Program-made: the position numbers and the translations under genes
The notes under the pieces: model-generated
What the model saw: only the letters and a program-made list of their open reading frames with translations
Databases searched by the model: none
What the model was told of the DNA's origin: nothing
Assembly (NCBI GenBank): GCA_049999725.1
Contig: JBNGIS010008908.1
Coordinates: 1-25,159 of the forward strand
Direction of reading: 5' to 3'
DNA: 25,159 nucleotides
DNA from: Haplomitrium mnioides
Taxonomy: Eukaryota > Marchantiophyta > Haplomitriopsida > Calobryales
Part shown: positions 1-9,538 of the stretch, piece after piece
Numbering within the stretch: position 1 is the stretch's first letter
How the letters are laid out: each line of letters opens with the position of its first letter

Positions 1-660
1 AAATTTGAGCGTAATAAATCACCAATTTTACGATAGTAATATTTTTTTGCAAAAGAAATTTAAAATTTTACATCCAAATTGCTTATTTTATGTAGACATT
101 GTATTAACCAAAAATCTTTTTATGTGAATTTTTTCAAAATTGCTTTTAAAATATCTTCTTTGAAAAAGACGAGCATCAACGAACAGAATATATACTAAAC
201 ATATAAGAAAAATGTTGTTAAACATTTTCAAGTTTAACAATGATTCTTATAATTTCAAATTTTGATCAAAACATTCAAAATTTAATAGAAACATATTGAA
301 TCAAAAAAAGACGCTTTTGCCCGTAGGAACTTTGAACTATAGCCTTAAAGCTTATGCATACCTTGATTACTAAAGCTCATGCGCGCATGGAGTGTTGAAG
401 CTCATGCATACGCGGAATACTAGAGCTCATGCGTGCATGAACTTTGAACCTGAACCCTAAGGTGTATGCGCACATGGATTGTTGAAGCCTATGCACGCAT
501 AGACTACTAAGTCCTATGCGTGCATGGACTACAGAGGCCCAACCAATGTGCGCATAGACTGCTTAAGCCCATGCGCGCATAGACTGCTAAAACCCATGCG
601 TGCATAGACTGCTAAAGCCTATGTGCACATGAACTTCTAATGCCCATATGCGTATGGACT
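1..660 (-). repeat. Repeat block A: palindrome array plus AT-rich flank
   Basis: One of four related blocks in this window. Read on the minus strand, it runs from the array (655 to 354) into a very AT-rich flank (353 to 1) and is cut by the window edge. The flank aligns with block B near 14440-14760: both carry AATGTTTAACAACA followed by a GATGCTCRTC/GATGCTCATGC-like stretch and TTTTGCAAAnnAATATTACTA. It also aligns with block C near 18480-18560, in the CAATTTTACG region. I see no coding potential. The similarity was found by eye and the outer boundary is unknown. The terminal CAAAGTAGYGGTT of the other blocks would lie outside the window. Confidence 0.7.
354..655. repeat. 25-bp tandem array of ATGCGCGCAT-like palindromes
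   Basis: Twelve units start at 354, 379, 404, 429, 466, 491, 516, 546, 571, 596, 621 and 646. Most steps are exactly 25 bp. One is 37 bp (429 to 466, with an extra TGAACCCTAAGG-like 12 bp) and one is 30 bp. Each unit is a 10-bp near-palindrome (consensus ATGCGCGCAT) plus a 15-bp spacer resembling AGACTGCTAAAGCCC. Core variants (ATGCACGCAT, ATGTGCGCAT, ATGCGTGCAT, ATGTGCACAT, ATATGCGTAT) all keep purine-pyrimidine alternation and differ by transitions. No function is known to me. Confidence 0.9.
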
Positions 661-1128
661 CCGAATCAAAATTGAAGCAATTTTGCATACATTAGATTTT
701 TTATGAATTGGAGTAAAGGAATTAACCAAAGTGTACATATAGAATTTTAAAATGATAGCAAACTCAAGTGTAAACCAAGAGAGACTACGTAATAGTAAGA
801 CGCCCCAACAAGCTGCCTTACATTACAAGATTTGAGCAAGTGTACTAAATGTACAAAATGATGAATGGTTTGATATAATTACTCTTTTAGATCGGATGAA
901 TGCTTAATGTACTACATGTATAATATGAAACCAGAAATCAAAATTTGCATATACTACAAGAAATTCTTTGTCCTCAGAGATGAAGCTGTAGAGAAAAATC
1001 CCTTATCGTGTGTACCCCAACAATGTTTAACCACACTTGACTATTTTGACTCTGAGAGGGTCTTTATTATAATAAAGAATGAGCCTTTTGTGAGATCCAC
1101 AGCCTGACTTGCTTCAACGCCTTTGAAC
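661..1128. other. No recognisable gene
   Basis: AT-rich spacer between repeat block A and the P450 relic. A 66-codon open frame at 907-1107 has no recognisable motif and looks like chance. I see no promoter, RNA gene or repeat. Confidence 0.5.
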
Positions 1129-2384
1129 TCAAAGGCTTGGATCATTTGAGCAAGCATGAGAGATCTGAACCACTACGACATTGATTCTTGAGCAAATGCG
1201 TCGCCCAACTTCGAAATAAATGAATGCCACCTTTCTAGATCCAGTCATACTGGCATCCACAAGGTAGTCGTTGGTAGATGAAGAGCCAATTCCACAACTT
1301 TGGAGAAATCTTTTTGGTTGAAAGGAGAATGGATCTTTCCAGATACGGAGACCATGAGCATACCACAATTACTAGAGATATTTTGATCTTCTCATTATGT
1401 CTTAGCTGAAGTGTGTAGGCTCAACACCTCTCTGTATTGGCAAGATTTAGCTTTTTTGTATCACTACACTTGTCTTGAGGTCCTTGACATGCTGAGCAAA
1501 CTGTAAGGTGCTTTTCTGTATACACATAAGACAAGACATTAGCACATGTGACACTTTATTGCAAATCTATAGTGCCTTGCCTCTCGGAGCTAACCTTTTA
1601 AGTAGACTATGTCCTTTGCTAAGTTGTTGTGTCTTAGTTAAAGGTAAGTGAAAGGGAAGGCAATATTGATTACAACACGCAACCAAAACTTTGTTGGATT
1701 AAGAAAATGTTAATAATTGATACCGCTTGTAGATGAATCTTATGTGGATGCTAATTGTTACCATCTCGTTGAGGAAGTAGTGCTCTGCCCATGCACAGAC
1801 AATAAGCATAGTTTTGTAGTCACCATCTAAGACGTAAGTGGATTAGGACTTCCGTACTTGTGGGTACTATGTATCCTGTGACTTGAACATCATTAGCAGT
1901 TACGTGTGAAGCCGTAAATGGCAGAGGTGAGTTCAATCTTGTGGATTCCTTCACATTAGCTTGCAAGTAAGATAATTTATCTAGATCCAACTCCTCAACT
2001 TTCTTCATTCCCACTACCTTTTAGAGATCATTGGTGATTTGGGTCTGACACTCGGAATTATTGATGACATTTGCTAAAGCTTATTCCAAACTATTGGCTA
2101 TTGTATCAATGCTTGTGACACACAGTTCTCTACAAAAATTCATGATTACATTGTTTGTGAGCTAAGGATGCTACTAAATGGCTTGCAATGATAGCAAAGT
2201 ATCTACATACTTTGCTGACTTCATCATGTTGCAAACAAAAACTGCACCACCATTTACTTTTGTCTAAAAGGCTAGCTTGTCCAAACGAGCATTTTCTTGA
2301 GCACTCCGACTTGGAGAGTAAAGATTGCTTGCTCAAATCAGAGTGATCAAAATGCGGGCTTTCTTCAATTTCGAAAGATGTCAA
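1129..2384 (-). pseudogene. Cytochrome P450 pseudogene (plant A-type, CYP71-clan-like)
   Basis: Relic of a haem-thiolate monooxygenase. Read on the minus strand, 2384-2130 resembles the C-helix region (RKCSFGQ, then HDEVSKVCRYFA). Positions 2116-2081 resemble the I-helix (TSIDT, then SLE-stop-ALA, where the family has LEWALA). Positions 2014-1820 carry the K-helix with ExxR intact (KESTRL, 1937-1948), followed by the HVTANDVQVTGY strand. Positions 1368-1129 carry WKDPFSFQPKRFL (PERF region) and the haem loop FEVGRRICSR, with the ligand Cys at 1192-1194; the usual FxxGxRxCxG has lost its last Gly. A stretch of about 450 bp between 1820 and 1373 could be an intron or an insertion. Roughly 120 residues between the C- and I-helices are missing. 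In-frame stops, including TAA at 2081-2083, rule out function. The subfamily cannot be assigned. Confidence 0.8.
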
Positions 2385-2739
2385 GCATATATTAATGACT
2401 AATCCTCAAAGATTCTGAATTTCACCAATATGATTGCCTTCTCCAATGACATCCTAAAGACTATTTGGACTAGATTTAAAGTACTCATGATTCCACTGAG
2501 ATCAAGGACCCGATTTTCCTTGAACCATGGAGAAGTTCATGTGCATCATATTTTCTAATTGCCAACTTTTCCGCATGCTCTGTTGAACAAACACAATCTG
2601 CGATGGAGAATTTGTTGTGGACCATTGGGTATGCAACTTTTAAAATTATGAACATTCAAATTGTCAATTACTATAGCAGATCAATAAACTTACCTTAGTA
2701 TCATTACTATACACGACCGTGACTATATACAAGTTTATC
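2385..2739. other. No recognisable gene
   Basis: Unique-looking sequence upstream (minus sense) of the P450 relic. N-terminal P450 coding sequence would be expected here, but I could not recognise a membrane anchor or proline hinge on either strand. Confidence 0.4.
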
Positions 2740-3380
2740 TTCTGGCTGCAATACAAGTCTATCTTCTAACTTGCAATCGTTAAGCATCAATGATCAATTC
2801 CAATTCAATACAACAATGCGGTGGCCAAAATTGTTTCACAAATTTGCAATTGAGATATGCTACAACATTTTGCAATCAATCTAGTTGAGTCGTGTGAAAA
2901 GCTTATGCTACCAAAATCTTTGTACTGATAAATGTTTCATTACTGTCTATTGAGCAATGCGGCGACAAAGTGTATACTGGTTGCATTTACTCATTTAGCA
3001 ATTCTTATACAACATTTCCCAGTTGCACAGTTGCAAGCTATCTACCTGACATTTCGTATTGGTGTTGTTAAGCATATGCTAATAGTGGGATCTATCAGAA
3101 AAGCCCAATTACAAAATTCTATGGTGGAGCTTGCAAACGCAACAGGTTATGCAATGGCTGTAATGTCTGTCCAAAAGGACAATTTTCTTAGGCAAGTCTT
3201 TATTTCATTGGAGCTTATTGGTTTCATTCAATGGTGATAACTACTAACCAAGAGAAAGTACTTGCAATGTGCATCTTTGTTCAAGAATGCAATACTTTGA
3301 GAAATATATTGCCGATAATATTTTTGCAATCAGACGTCACATGTTGCAATCAAATCACCTCTTGCAATCAACAAGTCTTG
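2740..3380. repeat. TTGCAA/TGCAATC-rich degenerate repeat region
   Basis: About a dozen TTGCAA or TGCAATC words occur here, for example near 2772, 2867, 3032, 3131, 3263, 3327, 3344 and 3361. The last three lie within about 45 bp (TTGCAATCAGAC, TTGCAATCAAATC, TTGCAATCAACAAG). Spacing is irregular. Two open frames (2932-3237 and 3231-3554) overlap the stretch but show no domain, and I do not call them as genes. The stretch may be an old, diverged tandem repeat. Confidence 0.4.
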
Positions 3381-3813
3381 CTTCTTCAATTGAATAAAGC
3401 TTTGGTGGAATTGAGAAACCCTGCCATGAACAAAAACAATAGAATGGAGAGCAATTCATTAACGCCTTGGACTACGCACTCAATGTTGCACATCAACAAA
3501 AAGACTGTAGCAGACTTGTGCAAAAATTGCAGTAAAACAAGAATAAATCCATAAAAAATGAGCAAATGCAAGAAAAGAGAGAACACAAAAAGTGGCAATA
3601 AGGATTGTAGGTTTGCGCGGGAACTTGGAGTAGAAGGTGACATTGCAAAGACTTTCTACCAATTGAAAAAATATTCGGCAAAATGGAAACCTCCATGCAA
3701 TTGGTTTTCAACTCCAAGACACTTTGCTGCTTTTTCTTGCTGCCAAATCCAGCCATCGGCCTCACGATTGTTTGCACCCATTCCCTTCACAAAGCACTAC
3801 ATTTCCAAACCCA

Positions 3814-3896
3814 ATGCGCGTATAGGCTTCTGGTTTTTCCCCCCGCCTATGCACACATGGGGTTTGAGTTAGGTCTTTGAGAGCCCATGCGCGCAT
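3814..3896. repeat. Short run of three palindrome units
   Basis: ATGCGCGTAT at 3814, ATGCACACAT at 3849 and ATGCGCGCAT at 3887 are spaced 35 and 38 bp, close to the 37-bp form of the family. The third sits in the full palindrome CCATGCGCGCATGG. No AT-rich flank of the A/B/C type was recognised beside them. Confidence 0.7.
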
Positions 3897-4847
3897 GGAC
3901 TCTCAAAAGCTGCTCCGGATAGAAATTTTGCAAGAAAGTACATTCTTGCCTTGATTTATATTTGATGTCTTGGTGGAGATGTTCACGATGTTTGCAGGTG
4001 TTCACAATGTCGACAACAAATGTTTTAGTTTGTTCTTTGGAGTTTTTGATGAGAAATTTCCACAAAGACAGGAAGACTTTGCGCATGGGGTTCGGACTCA
4101 GGTCTCGAGCTCTCTGAAGTCCTATGCATATAAATTTTGCAAGAAATCTGAATTGTGCAAGAAATCTTGAGTGATGTTTTGTTCACGATGCATATATGCT
4201 CAAAAATATGGAGTGATATTTCGTTCACGATGCATATATGTGAGCAGCGAATTTTCTGGTTTCTTGCACTGATTTTTTGATGGGAAAATCTTAGAGATAG
4301 TATCTCCATGAAAGACTTCTCCAGGTAAGACTTCTCTATCAATCTATGATGGTGACAATTATTGGCCTTTATCATCCTTAAGTTGTGCTTGGAATCAGGT
4401 ATGCTTTCTGACTTCTTATTTCTAGTTCTATTCCCGCAACTTCTACAGGTGGTGAAAACTTTACTTGAGACACTAATACTTGTATTTGTAAATATCCACT
4501 TAGGAGGTTCATTTATCTGAAACAAAGAAATCTGTCTCTAGAGGCATCAAATGCTAAAAGTTCATTGTAGATTCTTTTGGAATATGAAGTTTTCTAGACA
4601 CATGTTGTGAATGTGTAGAAGGTTTGCATATGCAATTTGAGCTTTGACATGTTTTTTTTAATCCTTTTAGTCAGTTACTAAACTATTGGTGACCTTGGAA
4701 TTTGGAAATTGAGCAATATACTTATTTCATGTATTGTGTTCTACTCTTGTCACATTTGCACACAAGATTTGAGCTTCAACAGTTTTGTTGTGATCCTTCT
4801 AATCAGCCAAGGATTGGTGGGTAGTATGTGATAAACATACAGTCGGC
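3897..4847. repeat. Gene-free stretch with a 42-bp tandem duplication
   Basis: GTTCACGATGCATATATG occurs exactly at 4181-4198 and 4223-4240, 42 bp apart and within longer similar units that begin GAGTGAT. A shorter GTTCACGATG lies at 3981. Positions about 4625-4690 and 4757-4822 are an imperfect duplication about 132 bp apart; both contain TTTGAGCTT followed by TCCTT and TAGTCAG/TAATCAG. A 166-codon minus-strand frame (4525-4025) spans the 42-bp repeat and merely repeats the HICIVN peptide, so it is not called as a gene. Confidence 0.6.
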
Positions 4848-6109
4848 CTACCCTCCCTCTCTTTCAGACATAAAATTTTGTCTACTGCAGATGATTGATC
4901 GAAGCACCAACGGATGCATATCGGAGTAAACATTTGATGCAAAGAAACACTCAACCGAACACTTGGCACATGTCCATTCTAGGGAGGTAATGTCTAAGAG
5001 AGCTTTGACCATGCAAATTTGCAAGTAATTGATCTTGGGAATGCAGTACTGCCTAGATGTTGTTGTCACTCCAAATCCCACCTTAACCTGCTTGGTGGCA
5101 AATAATTCTTGTAAACTATTCTTAAATTTTACTATTCCATCAATATGTACAAAGGCTGATATATGCCTGCAAATCACTATTGTTTGACTACTGGCCATGT
5201 TTGGCTCTAAACACTCACAATATGTTTGGTTGTAAGCACTGTGAACATCTATATTAGAGCGGGCTATTGTGGCAGTTCCTTCTATTTGCTTCTCCCCAAC
5301 ATTTTCCTTGAGTAGAGTTTCACAAAGTGGATTGTCACTATGACTCTTCACAAACTCCAGAAGTACTTTCAGCTTTGTCATGGACAATGGTGATACCTGC
5401 ATCACCATCACGATGTTATCGGAACACTAATCACACGAACTGAATCGTTTATAAAGAAATTGAATGAGAAGAGAGACTTATCGGTGGCTTGTCTTTGCTA
5501 CCAGTTGGGTAGAAGAGCAAAGCTGGATAATTGTTGACCTCTTCAAGATGAAACAAAGGGGAGGGGTGGGGTGGTGGGAGAAGTTAACCACCTTTAATGT
5601 AAGAAAAGATAGGATACTTCTAGAAATAGCAACGCCAAAGAATGTATACTTGTAGAGTAGGATGCTCATTTGCTACTTCGTCTAATTTTGGAAAAATCAA
5701 TGAATATGTGTCTTTGAAATGTTTTGCAAGCTTTTCAAACACTTTTTCCATTGCAACACAGCTTGAACACTAGAGCATACATACATGCATGACACCAATT
5801 CAACATCAAAATATGGAACATCAGAATTAGAATATTTACATAACATGGAAGTCATCCCATATTAGTACGTTGTACCTGAAGAAAAATATCTCGTGAGCTA
5901 CTCAACACAATCTTTTGGAACGTTTTCCCAACAACAATCTTTACATCTCCTTTATTCTGAAGAAGGAAAGCAAGCAATTAGTACATTCCAGTTGGAATCA
6001 TGACACAAAACTTATTAACAAAAACCTTCTCACAACGTACCTTGAGCAGTATTGACTGAGACTTTTAATGAACTCCAAGTTCCACCTTCACAAACTTCTC
6101 ACCAAATCC
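4848..6109 (-). pseudogene. Protein disulfide isomerase pseudogene, C-terminal a' domain, five exons
   Basis: Relic of an ER thiol-disulfide oxidoreductase. Minus-strand exons: about 6109-6041 (end of b' domain; GEKFV, in-frame stop, then KSQSILLK); 5956-5876 (NKGDVKIVVGKTF, then IVLSSSRDIFLQ, the start of a'); about 5784-5650 (V-C-M-L-stop-CSSC where PDIs have VYAPWCGHC, then FEKLAKHF and ANEHP); 5538-5482 (NNYPALLFYPTGSKDKPP, the FPTxxFFPAG strand with cis-Pro); and 5396 onward (KLKVLLEFVKSH, the last helix). The introns are about 84, 91, 111 and 85 bp. The 6040/5957 intron has AAG|GTACGT and TTCTTCAG. The 5481 donor reads ATAAGT instead of GTAAGT. Past the last helix the frame stays open to 4848 with no recognisable motif and no KDEL seen. 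The stop at 5770-5772 in the active-site Trp and the CGHC to CSSC change show it is dead. N-terminal domains are absent. Confidence 0.85.
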
Positions 6110-6489
6110 TTACCATACACAGATATAAGAGATGTTGCCAACTTCAAGTTTTTAATGCAGAGACTTATAAGAGAATTGAAAAGGGATCCATCATACTCTT
6201 CAAATCTATATTTGATGAATTTATGGTTTAAAACAAAAAAAAAAATCATCAGAAGAAATTCTCCCTCACAGTGAGAGTTTCCTTCCCTTTTTTCTAGTAC
6301 AAAACACACCTTTCTACCAACACCCTTCATGTTTACTGCACTATCATTTGCACTTGCGCTCCTCCTCTTCCAAGAGCTCTAGATATCCAAACCCCGTGCA
6401 TTCTTGGGCTTTTTTTGGAATCGTAAACGAGACTAGATATCACTACGGAAAACATATCGTAAAGCACATCTAGACTCTAATCTAGAAGA
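6110..6489. other. No clearly assignable gene
   Basis: Lies upstream (minus sense) of the PDI exons. A minus-strand frame at 6330-6088 gives peptides such as KYRFEEYDGSLF. These could be diverged PDI b' sequence, but the match is too weak to call. A plus-strand frame at 6068-6274 overlaps it and has no motif. Confidence 0.4.
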
Positions 6490-7555
6490 TTGAAGCCTAT
6501 GCGTGCATAGACTTTGATGCACAAGTCAAAACCTCATGTGCGCATAGACTCTATTGTGGAACCTAAAACCTAAGTTCAACATAGTCTTTGTTGTTGAGTG
6601 TTTAGATGTTGAGCTCGGATTCCTATGCGCGCATAGACTTTGATGTGGAAGTCCAACCCTTCCACATGTACTAACTTTGATATACAACCCTCAACCTTCT
6701 ATATACAAAGACTACCGTGTAGAACTTAGATTCTACAATGCTCAATGACTCTTTTGTAGAACTCGAAACCTTTTGTTTTGAAGACTCTAGTCAGAAACTT
6801 GGAGATGATGCTTGTTTATACTTTGAAGTAAATCTCTAAAGCCACTAGCTTTTTTGATTCTGAATTATGACTTCTTTGTTTATATGATTCTTTGAATTAT
6901 AAAAGATTTTTAATTGTTGAAACCTTCTAAAATATGCTCACTTAAACCTTTGCACACATGGATTTTCAACTACAAAAGAAAGCTTTTTTCTTGCTTTATT
7001 GCTTGAACTTAGAAATAGAGCTAGAGCTTTGAAATCCATGCAACTTTTTGTTTTGCTGGTTATTGTGCCTTGTGATTCCAAACTCATTCCCTTGACTTCT
7101 AATCCGCTTGGGTATTTTTCGCATGTTTTCTATTTGTTTTTCAAAAAACAAGTTTAGTAGCATCATGTCTATGTGCGCATAGAGTTTGTCCAGCCAAACA
7201 TAATTCAAAATAACTTATTCTTATGTATATTTCAATTTTTGGGCTTTGAAATGTAAGCAAAGAAAAATGAAAGTTTGTTGTAAAAATATAACATAAATTT
7301 TAGAATTTTAATCGATTTCGAGATTTCTAATATTTTCATAAAAACTAAGAATATCATTTGATTTTGCATAATGAAATTGATTCTCACTCTATTATGCTTG
7401 CCAAAATGGCAAAAAATAAACCTAAAAAACTCACGCAGTTTTTTTTAAAATAACCTCATTTTCTTTGTTTTTTGAGCTAAAAAACTACAATTTTTCTACA
7501 AAAAAAAAGGTTCTTGTTTTGGGTAGCCTGTTTCTGGTTCAAAGTAGCGGTTGTT
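6490..7555 (+). repeat. Repeat block D: palindrome units, AT-rich body and shared terminus
   Basis: Palindrome units lie at 6499 (ATGCGTGCAT), 6536 (ATGTGCGCAT), about 6572 (decayed) and 6624 (ATGCGCGCAT); the first two steps are 37 and about 36 bp. A further ATGTGCGCAT lies near 7171. The block ends at TTCAAAGTAGCGGTTGTT (7538-7555). The same end closes block B (14812-14829) and, inverted, block C (18382-18396). Sequences diverge immediately after this point, so it is probably the true family boundary. The AT-rich body of D is only weakly similar to A, B and C. Confidence 0.6.
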
Positions 7556-7674
7556 AAAGATGAAAATGAACGATGCTTTATATACTAAATGTTTTCTTTG
7601 CACCATGCGAACCTACATGTCAAAAGCTCTGTGAATCATTTTTTGATAGGAAAAGTTATTTTTTGAAATCCAAG

Positions 7675-7683
7675 TATAAAAGG
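7675..7683 (+). promoter_or_regulatory. Possible TATA box
   Basis: TATAAAAGG lies about 176 bp upstream of the ATG at 7859 and is followed by a pyrimidine-rich leader without a long competing gene. The spacing suits a plant core promoter plus 5' UTR for the broken reading frame that follows. This is a sequence match only; TATA-like words are common in AT-rich DNA. Confidence 0.35.
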
Positions 7684-7858
7684 AGTGTCAGTGGAAAGTT
7701 TCTTTCTATTGTCGCGAGTTTACTTCCCAGATTTTGTTTCCTTATCATCTTGTTTTTGCAATTCCTTGTTATTTTGCCTATTTCAGCCTTTCAATTTTTT
7801 TGAACTTTTGTTCTTATGATTTTTACCTTAAATTCTACCACTTTTCAATTTCTCAAAA

Positions 7859-8204
7859 ATGGCATCACAAGTCAATGTTTCTAGACCTCCTCAATTGAAG
7901 CACTATAGATATTTGGATGTTATCAAGGCTCTTGAGCCCAAAACATTGGATTGAGATTGGCTTGTAAACTATAGATTCTTGAAAGATCTTGATCAATACC
8001 TTTACCTTTTGCTGGTGAAGTTGAGAAACTCAACCAGGGCCTTGTTGTTCAAATCACAATCATTATTGAGGAGGAGCTTGCCTCGTCCCAATCTCCAACA
8101 AAGACTTTTTATATTGCCCTCTCATCTTCAACATTGAGTAGCTCAAGGGAGGAATCTGAGCCGGAGCCAGTTCGAGCTCCAACATCAAGAGCGAAAAGAC
8201 AGTT
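7859..8204 (+). pseudogene. Broken first-exon-like reading frame, unrecognised family
   Basis: ATG at 7859 opens a frame beginning MASQVNVSRPPQLKHYRYLD. It is stopped at 7952-7954 by TGA, where LD-stop-DW suggests a former Trp codon. After a frameshift near 8010 the frame reads LPFAGEVEKLNQGLVVQI and then a Ser/Glu-rich stretch (SSSREESEPEPVRAP) ending near SRAKRQ. The gypsy LTR begins immediately after. The sequence could be the N-terminal exon of the methyltransferase pseudogene at 12704-13980, with the gypsy element inserted between them. That link rests on position and strand only. No domain is recognised. Confidence 0.4.
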
Positions 8205-8587
8205 TGTAATAGTATAAGCATAAGGTTGTACTATTTATAAGAAAATAGAGAGGAATGAAAGAAGTGGTAGTGAGTCACTTTTAAGGTTGAGATTGGATTA
8301 CTTGACTTTGAAGTTTCTTTGGTAGTGAGTCACTTTTAAGGCTGAAATTATAAGTGACTTGTAAGTGAAGCAAGAGGGATGACCCCCTCTTCTCTTGTGT
8401 AAATAGAAGGGCTTCTTTGCCCCACTCTTCATTCTGAAGTTCCTCTCAATTCGATTTGGTTCTTTGGTTGCTTGGCTTTGGCTAGCACTCTTTGCTTTGG
8501 TTTACTTATTGGCCTTGAGTTGTGTAACTCTTTTAGAGTTATCTTGAAGTGTTACTTTTTGAAAGTTGGTCTTTGAGTTCTTTTACA
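8205..8587 (+). repeat. 5' LTR of the gypsy element
   Basis: Begins about TGTAATAG (8205) and ends TTTTACA (8581-8587), just before the primer binding site, giving TG...CA ends. It is about 383 bp, although the left end is inferred. It holds a 25-bp direct duplication, GGTAGTGAGTCACTTTTAAGG at 8266 and 8321 (55 bp apart). TGTAAATAGAAGG near 8398 may be the TATA region. No second LTR is in the window, so the left end cannot be checked by pairing. Confidence 0.65.
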
Positions 8588-8588
8588 T

Positions 8589-8601
8589 TGGTATCAAAGC
8601 C
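8589..8601 (+). other. Primer binding site, initiator tRNA-Met type
   Basis: TGGTATCAAAGCC starts one base after the LTR end. It differs by one base from TGGTATCAGAGC, the common plant LTR-retrotransposon site complementary to the 3' end of initiator tRNA-Met. It fixes the LTR end and the start of the internal region. Confidence 0.85.
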
Positions 8602-8619
8602 ACGACTCTTTTTGGTGGA

Positions 8620-9512
8620 ATGGAGAATCAAGAAGCGAAGATGCAAGCGATGCAACAACAAATTGAACATCTTTCTTGCTTGCTAGAGGTTCAAATGAAA
8701 ATGGGGAAGAGCACACCTTTTCAAGAAGAAGAAAGTCATGTGTGGTCTCCCAAGCCAAAAGCATGTGATGGGAAGACAACTCTTTCACATGTGAGAATTT
8801 TTTGTTTGATTGCAAACAATATTTTGAGGCTACCAACATAAGAGAAGATGGTCGAAGAATTCTATTTACTACAAGGCAATTGGAAGGAGTGGCAAAAACT
8901 TGGTGGAGATATCAAATTGAGCGAGCTCAACATAGATTTGTCACTCCAATTGCTTCTTGGCAAGAGTTTGAAGAAGCGTTGAATCTAAGATTTAGGGTTC
9001 TCAATGGTGCAAATGTGGCAAGAGATTGTTTGGAAAAATTGAAGCAACTTGGTACGGTAAGGAGCTATGTCATGCAATTTCAGAATATCATTATGCAAGT
9101 TTCTAATATGGGTGAGAGAGAAGGTTTGGATCGCTTTGTTTGAGGATTGAAGCATCGCACTAGAATAGAAGTGACAATGAGAGAGCCCTCTCAACTAGAA
9201 GAAGAAATGCGTATGGCGAAACGATATGACTGGCTACTAGCGACCATCAAAGCTAAGCCACATGCACATTAAGCTTTACTAAATGTTTGTGTGCTAGCAA
9301 ATGAGGCTGTACCTATGGAGACTGATGCGGTCCAAAGAGTGGCACTCACTAATGTAGAGCGTGAGCGCTTACACCAAAGTGGAGGATGTTTTTATTGTCG
9401 ACAGCTTGGTCATATGATTGCAAATTGCCCACATTGCCAAGGTCGACCACGTGCCCTTGTTCAAGTGGTAGTTGTTGAAGAAGAAAATCAGGGAAATGAC
9501 CGACCTCAGTAA
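8620..9512 (+). pseudogene. Gypsy gag remnant with CCHC zinc knuckle
   Basis: Capsid/nucleocapsid precursor. The likely start ATG at 8620 gives MENQEAKMQAMQQQIEHL, a coiled-coil-like N-terminus. A frameshift near 8800 leads into the retrotransposon gag domain (EGVAKTWWRYQIE, then SWQEFEEALNLRF, then YVMQFQNI). TGA near 9141 interrupts FV-stop-GLKHRT. A second stop near 9270 precedes the zinc knuckle at 9387-9428, CFYCRQLGHMIANC, a perfect CX2CX4HX4C. The frame closes at 9512, shortly before pol. Confidence 0.88.
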
Positions 9513-9538
9513 AGATAGTCGAGCGGTTTACTGAGAGC

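Noticed and set aside
354-655. CRISPR-like array of palindromic repeats with regular spacing
   Set aside because: Spacers are conserved and not unique, the repeat core is only 10 bp, no cas genes are present and the context is clearly eukaryotic.
2932-3554. Two overlapping plus-strand frames of about 100 codons
   Set aside because: No recognisable motif; they read through the TTGCAA-rich region and overlap open frames on the other strand near 3386-3777.
4025-4525. 166-codon minus-strand open frame
   Set aside because: Its only regularity is a repeated HICIVN peptide produced by the 42-bp DNA repeat; no domain or codon pattern supports a gene.
4848-5300. Separate functional gene in the long minus-strand frame
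   Set aside because: The frame starts in the acceptor of the last PDI exon and is best read as the tail or 3' UTR of that pseudogene; no independent domain was seen.
7573-7803. 76-codon frame with hydrophobic end
   Set aside because: It spans the TATA-like box and pyrimidine-rich leader of the frame at 7859. The hydrophobicity comes from T-rich DNA, so it is more likely non-coding.
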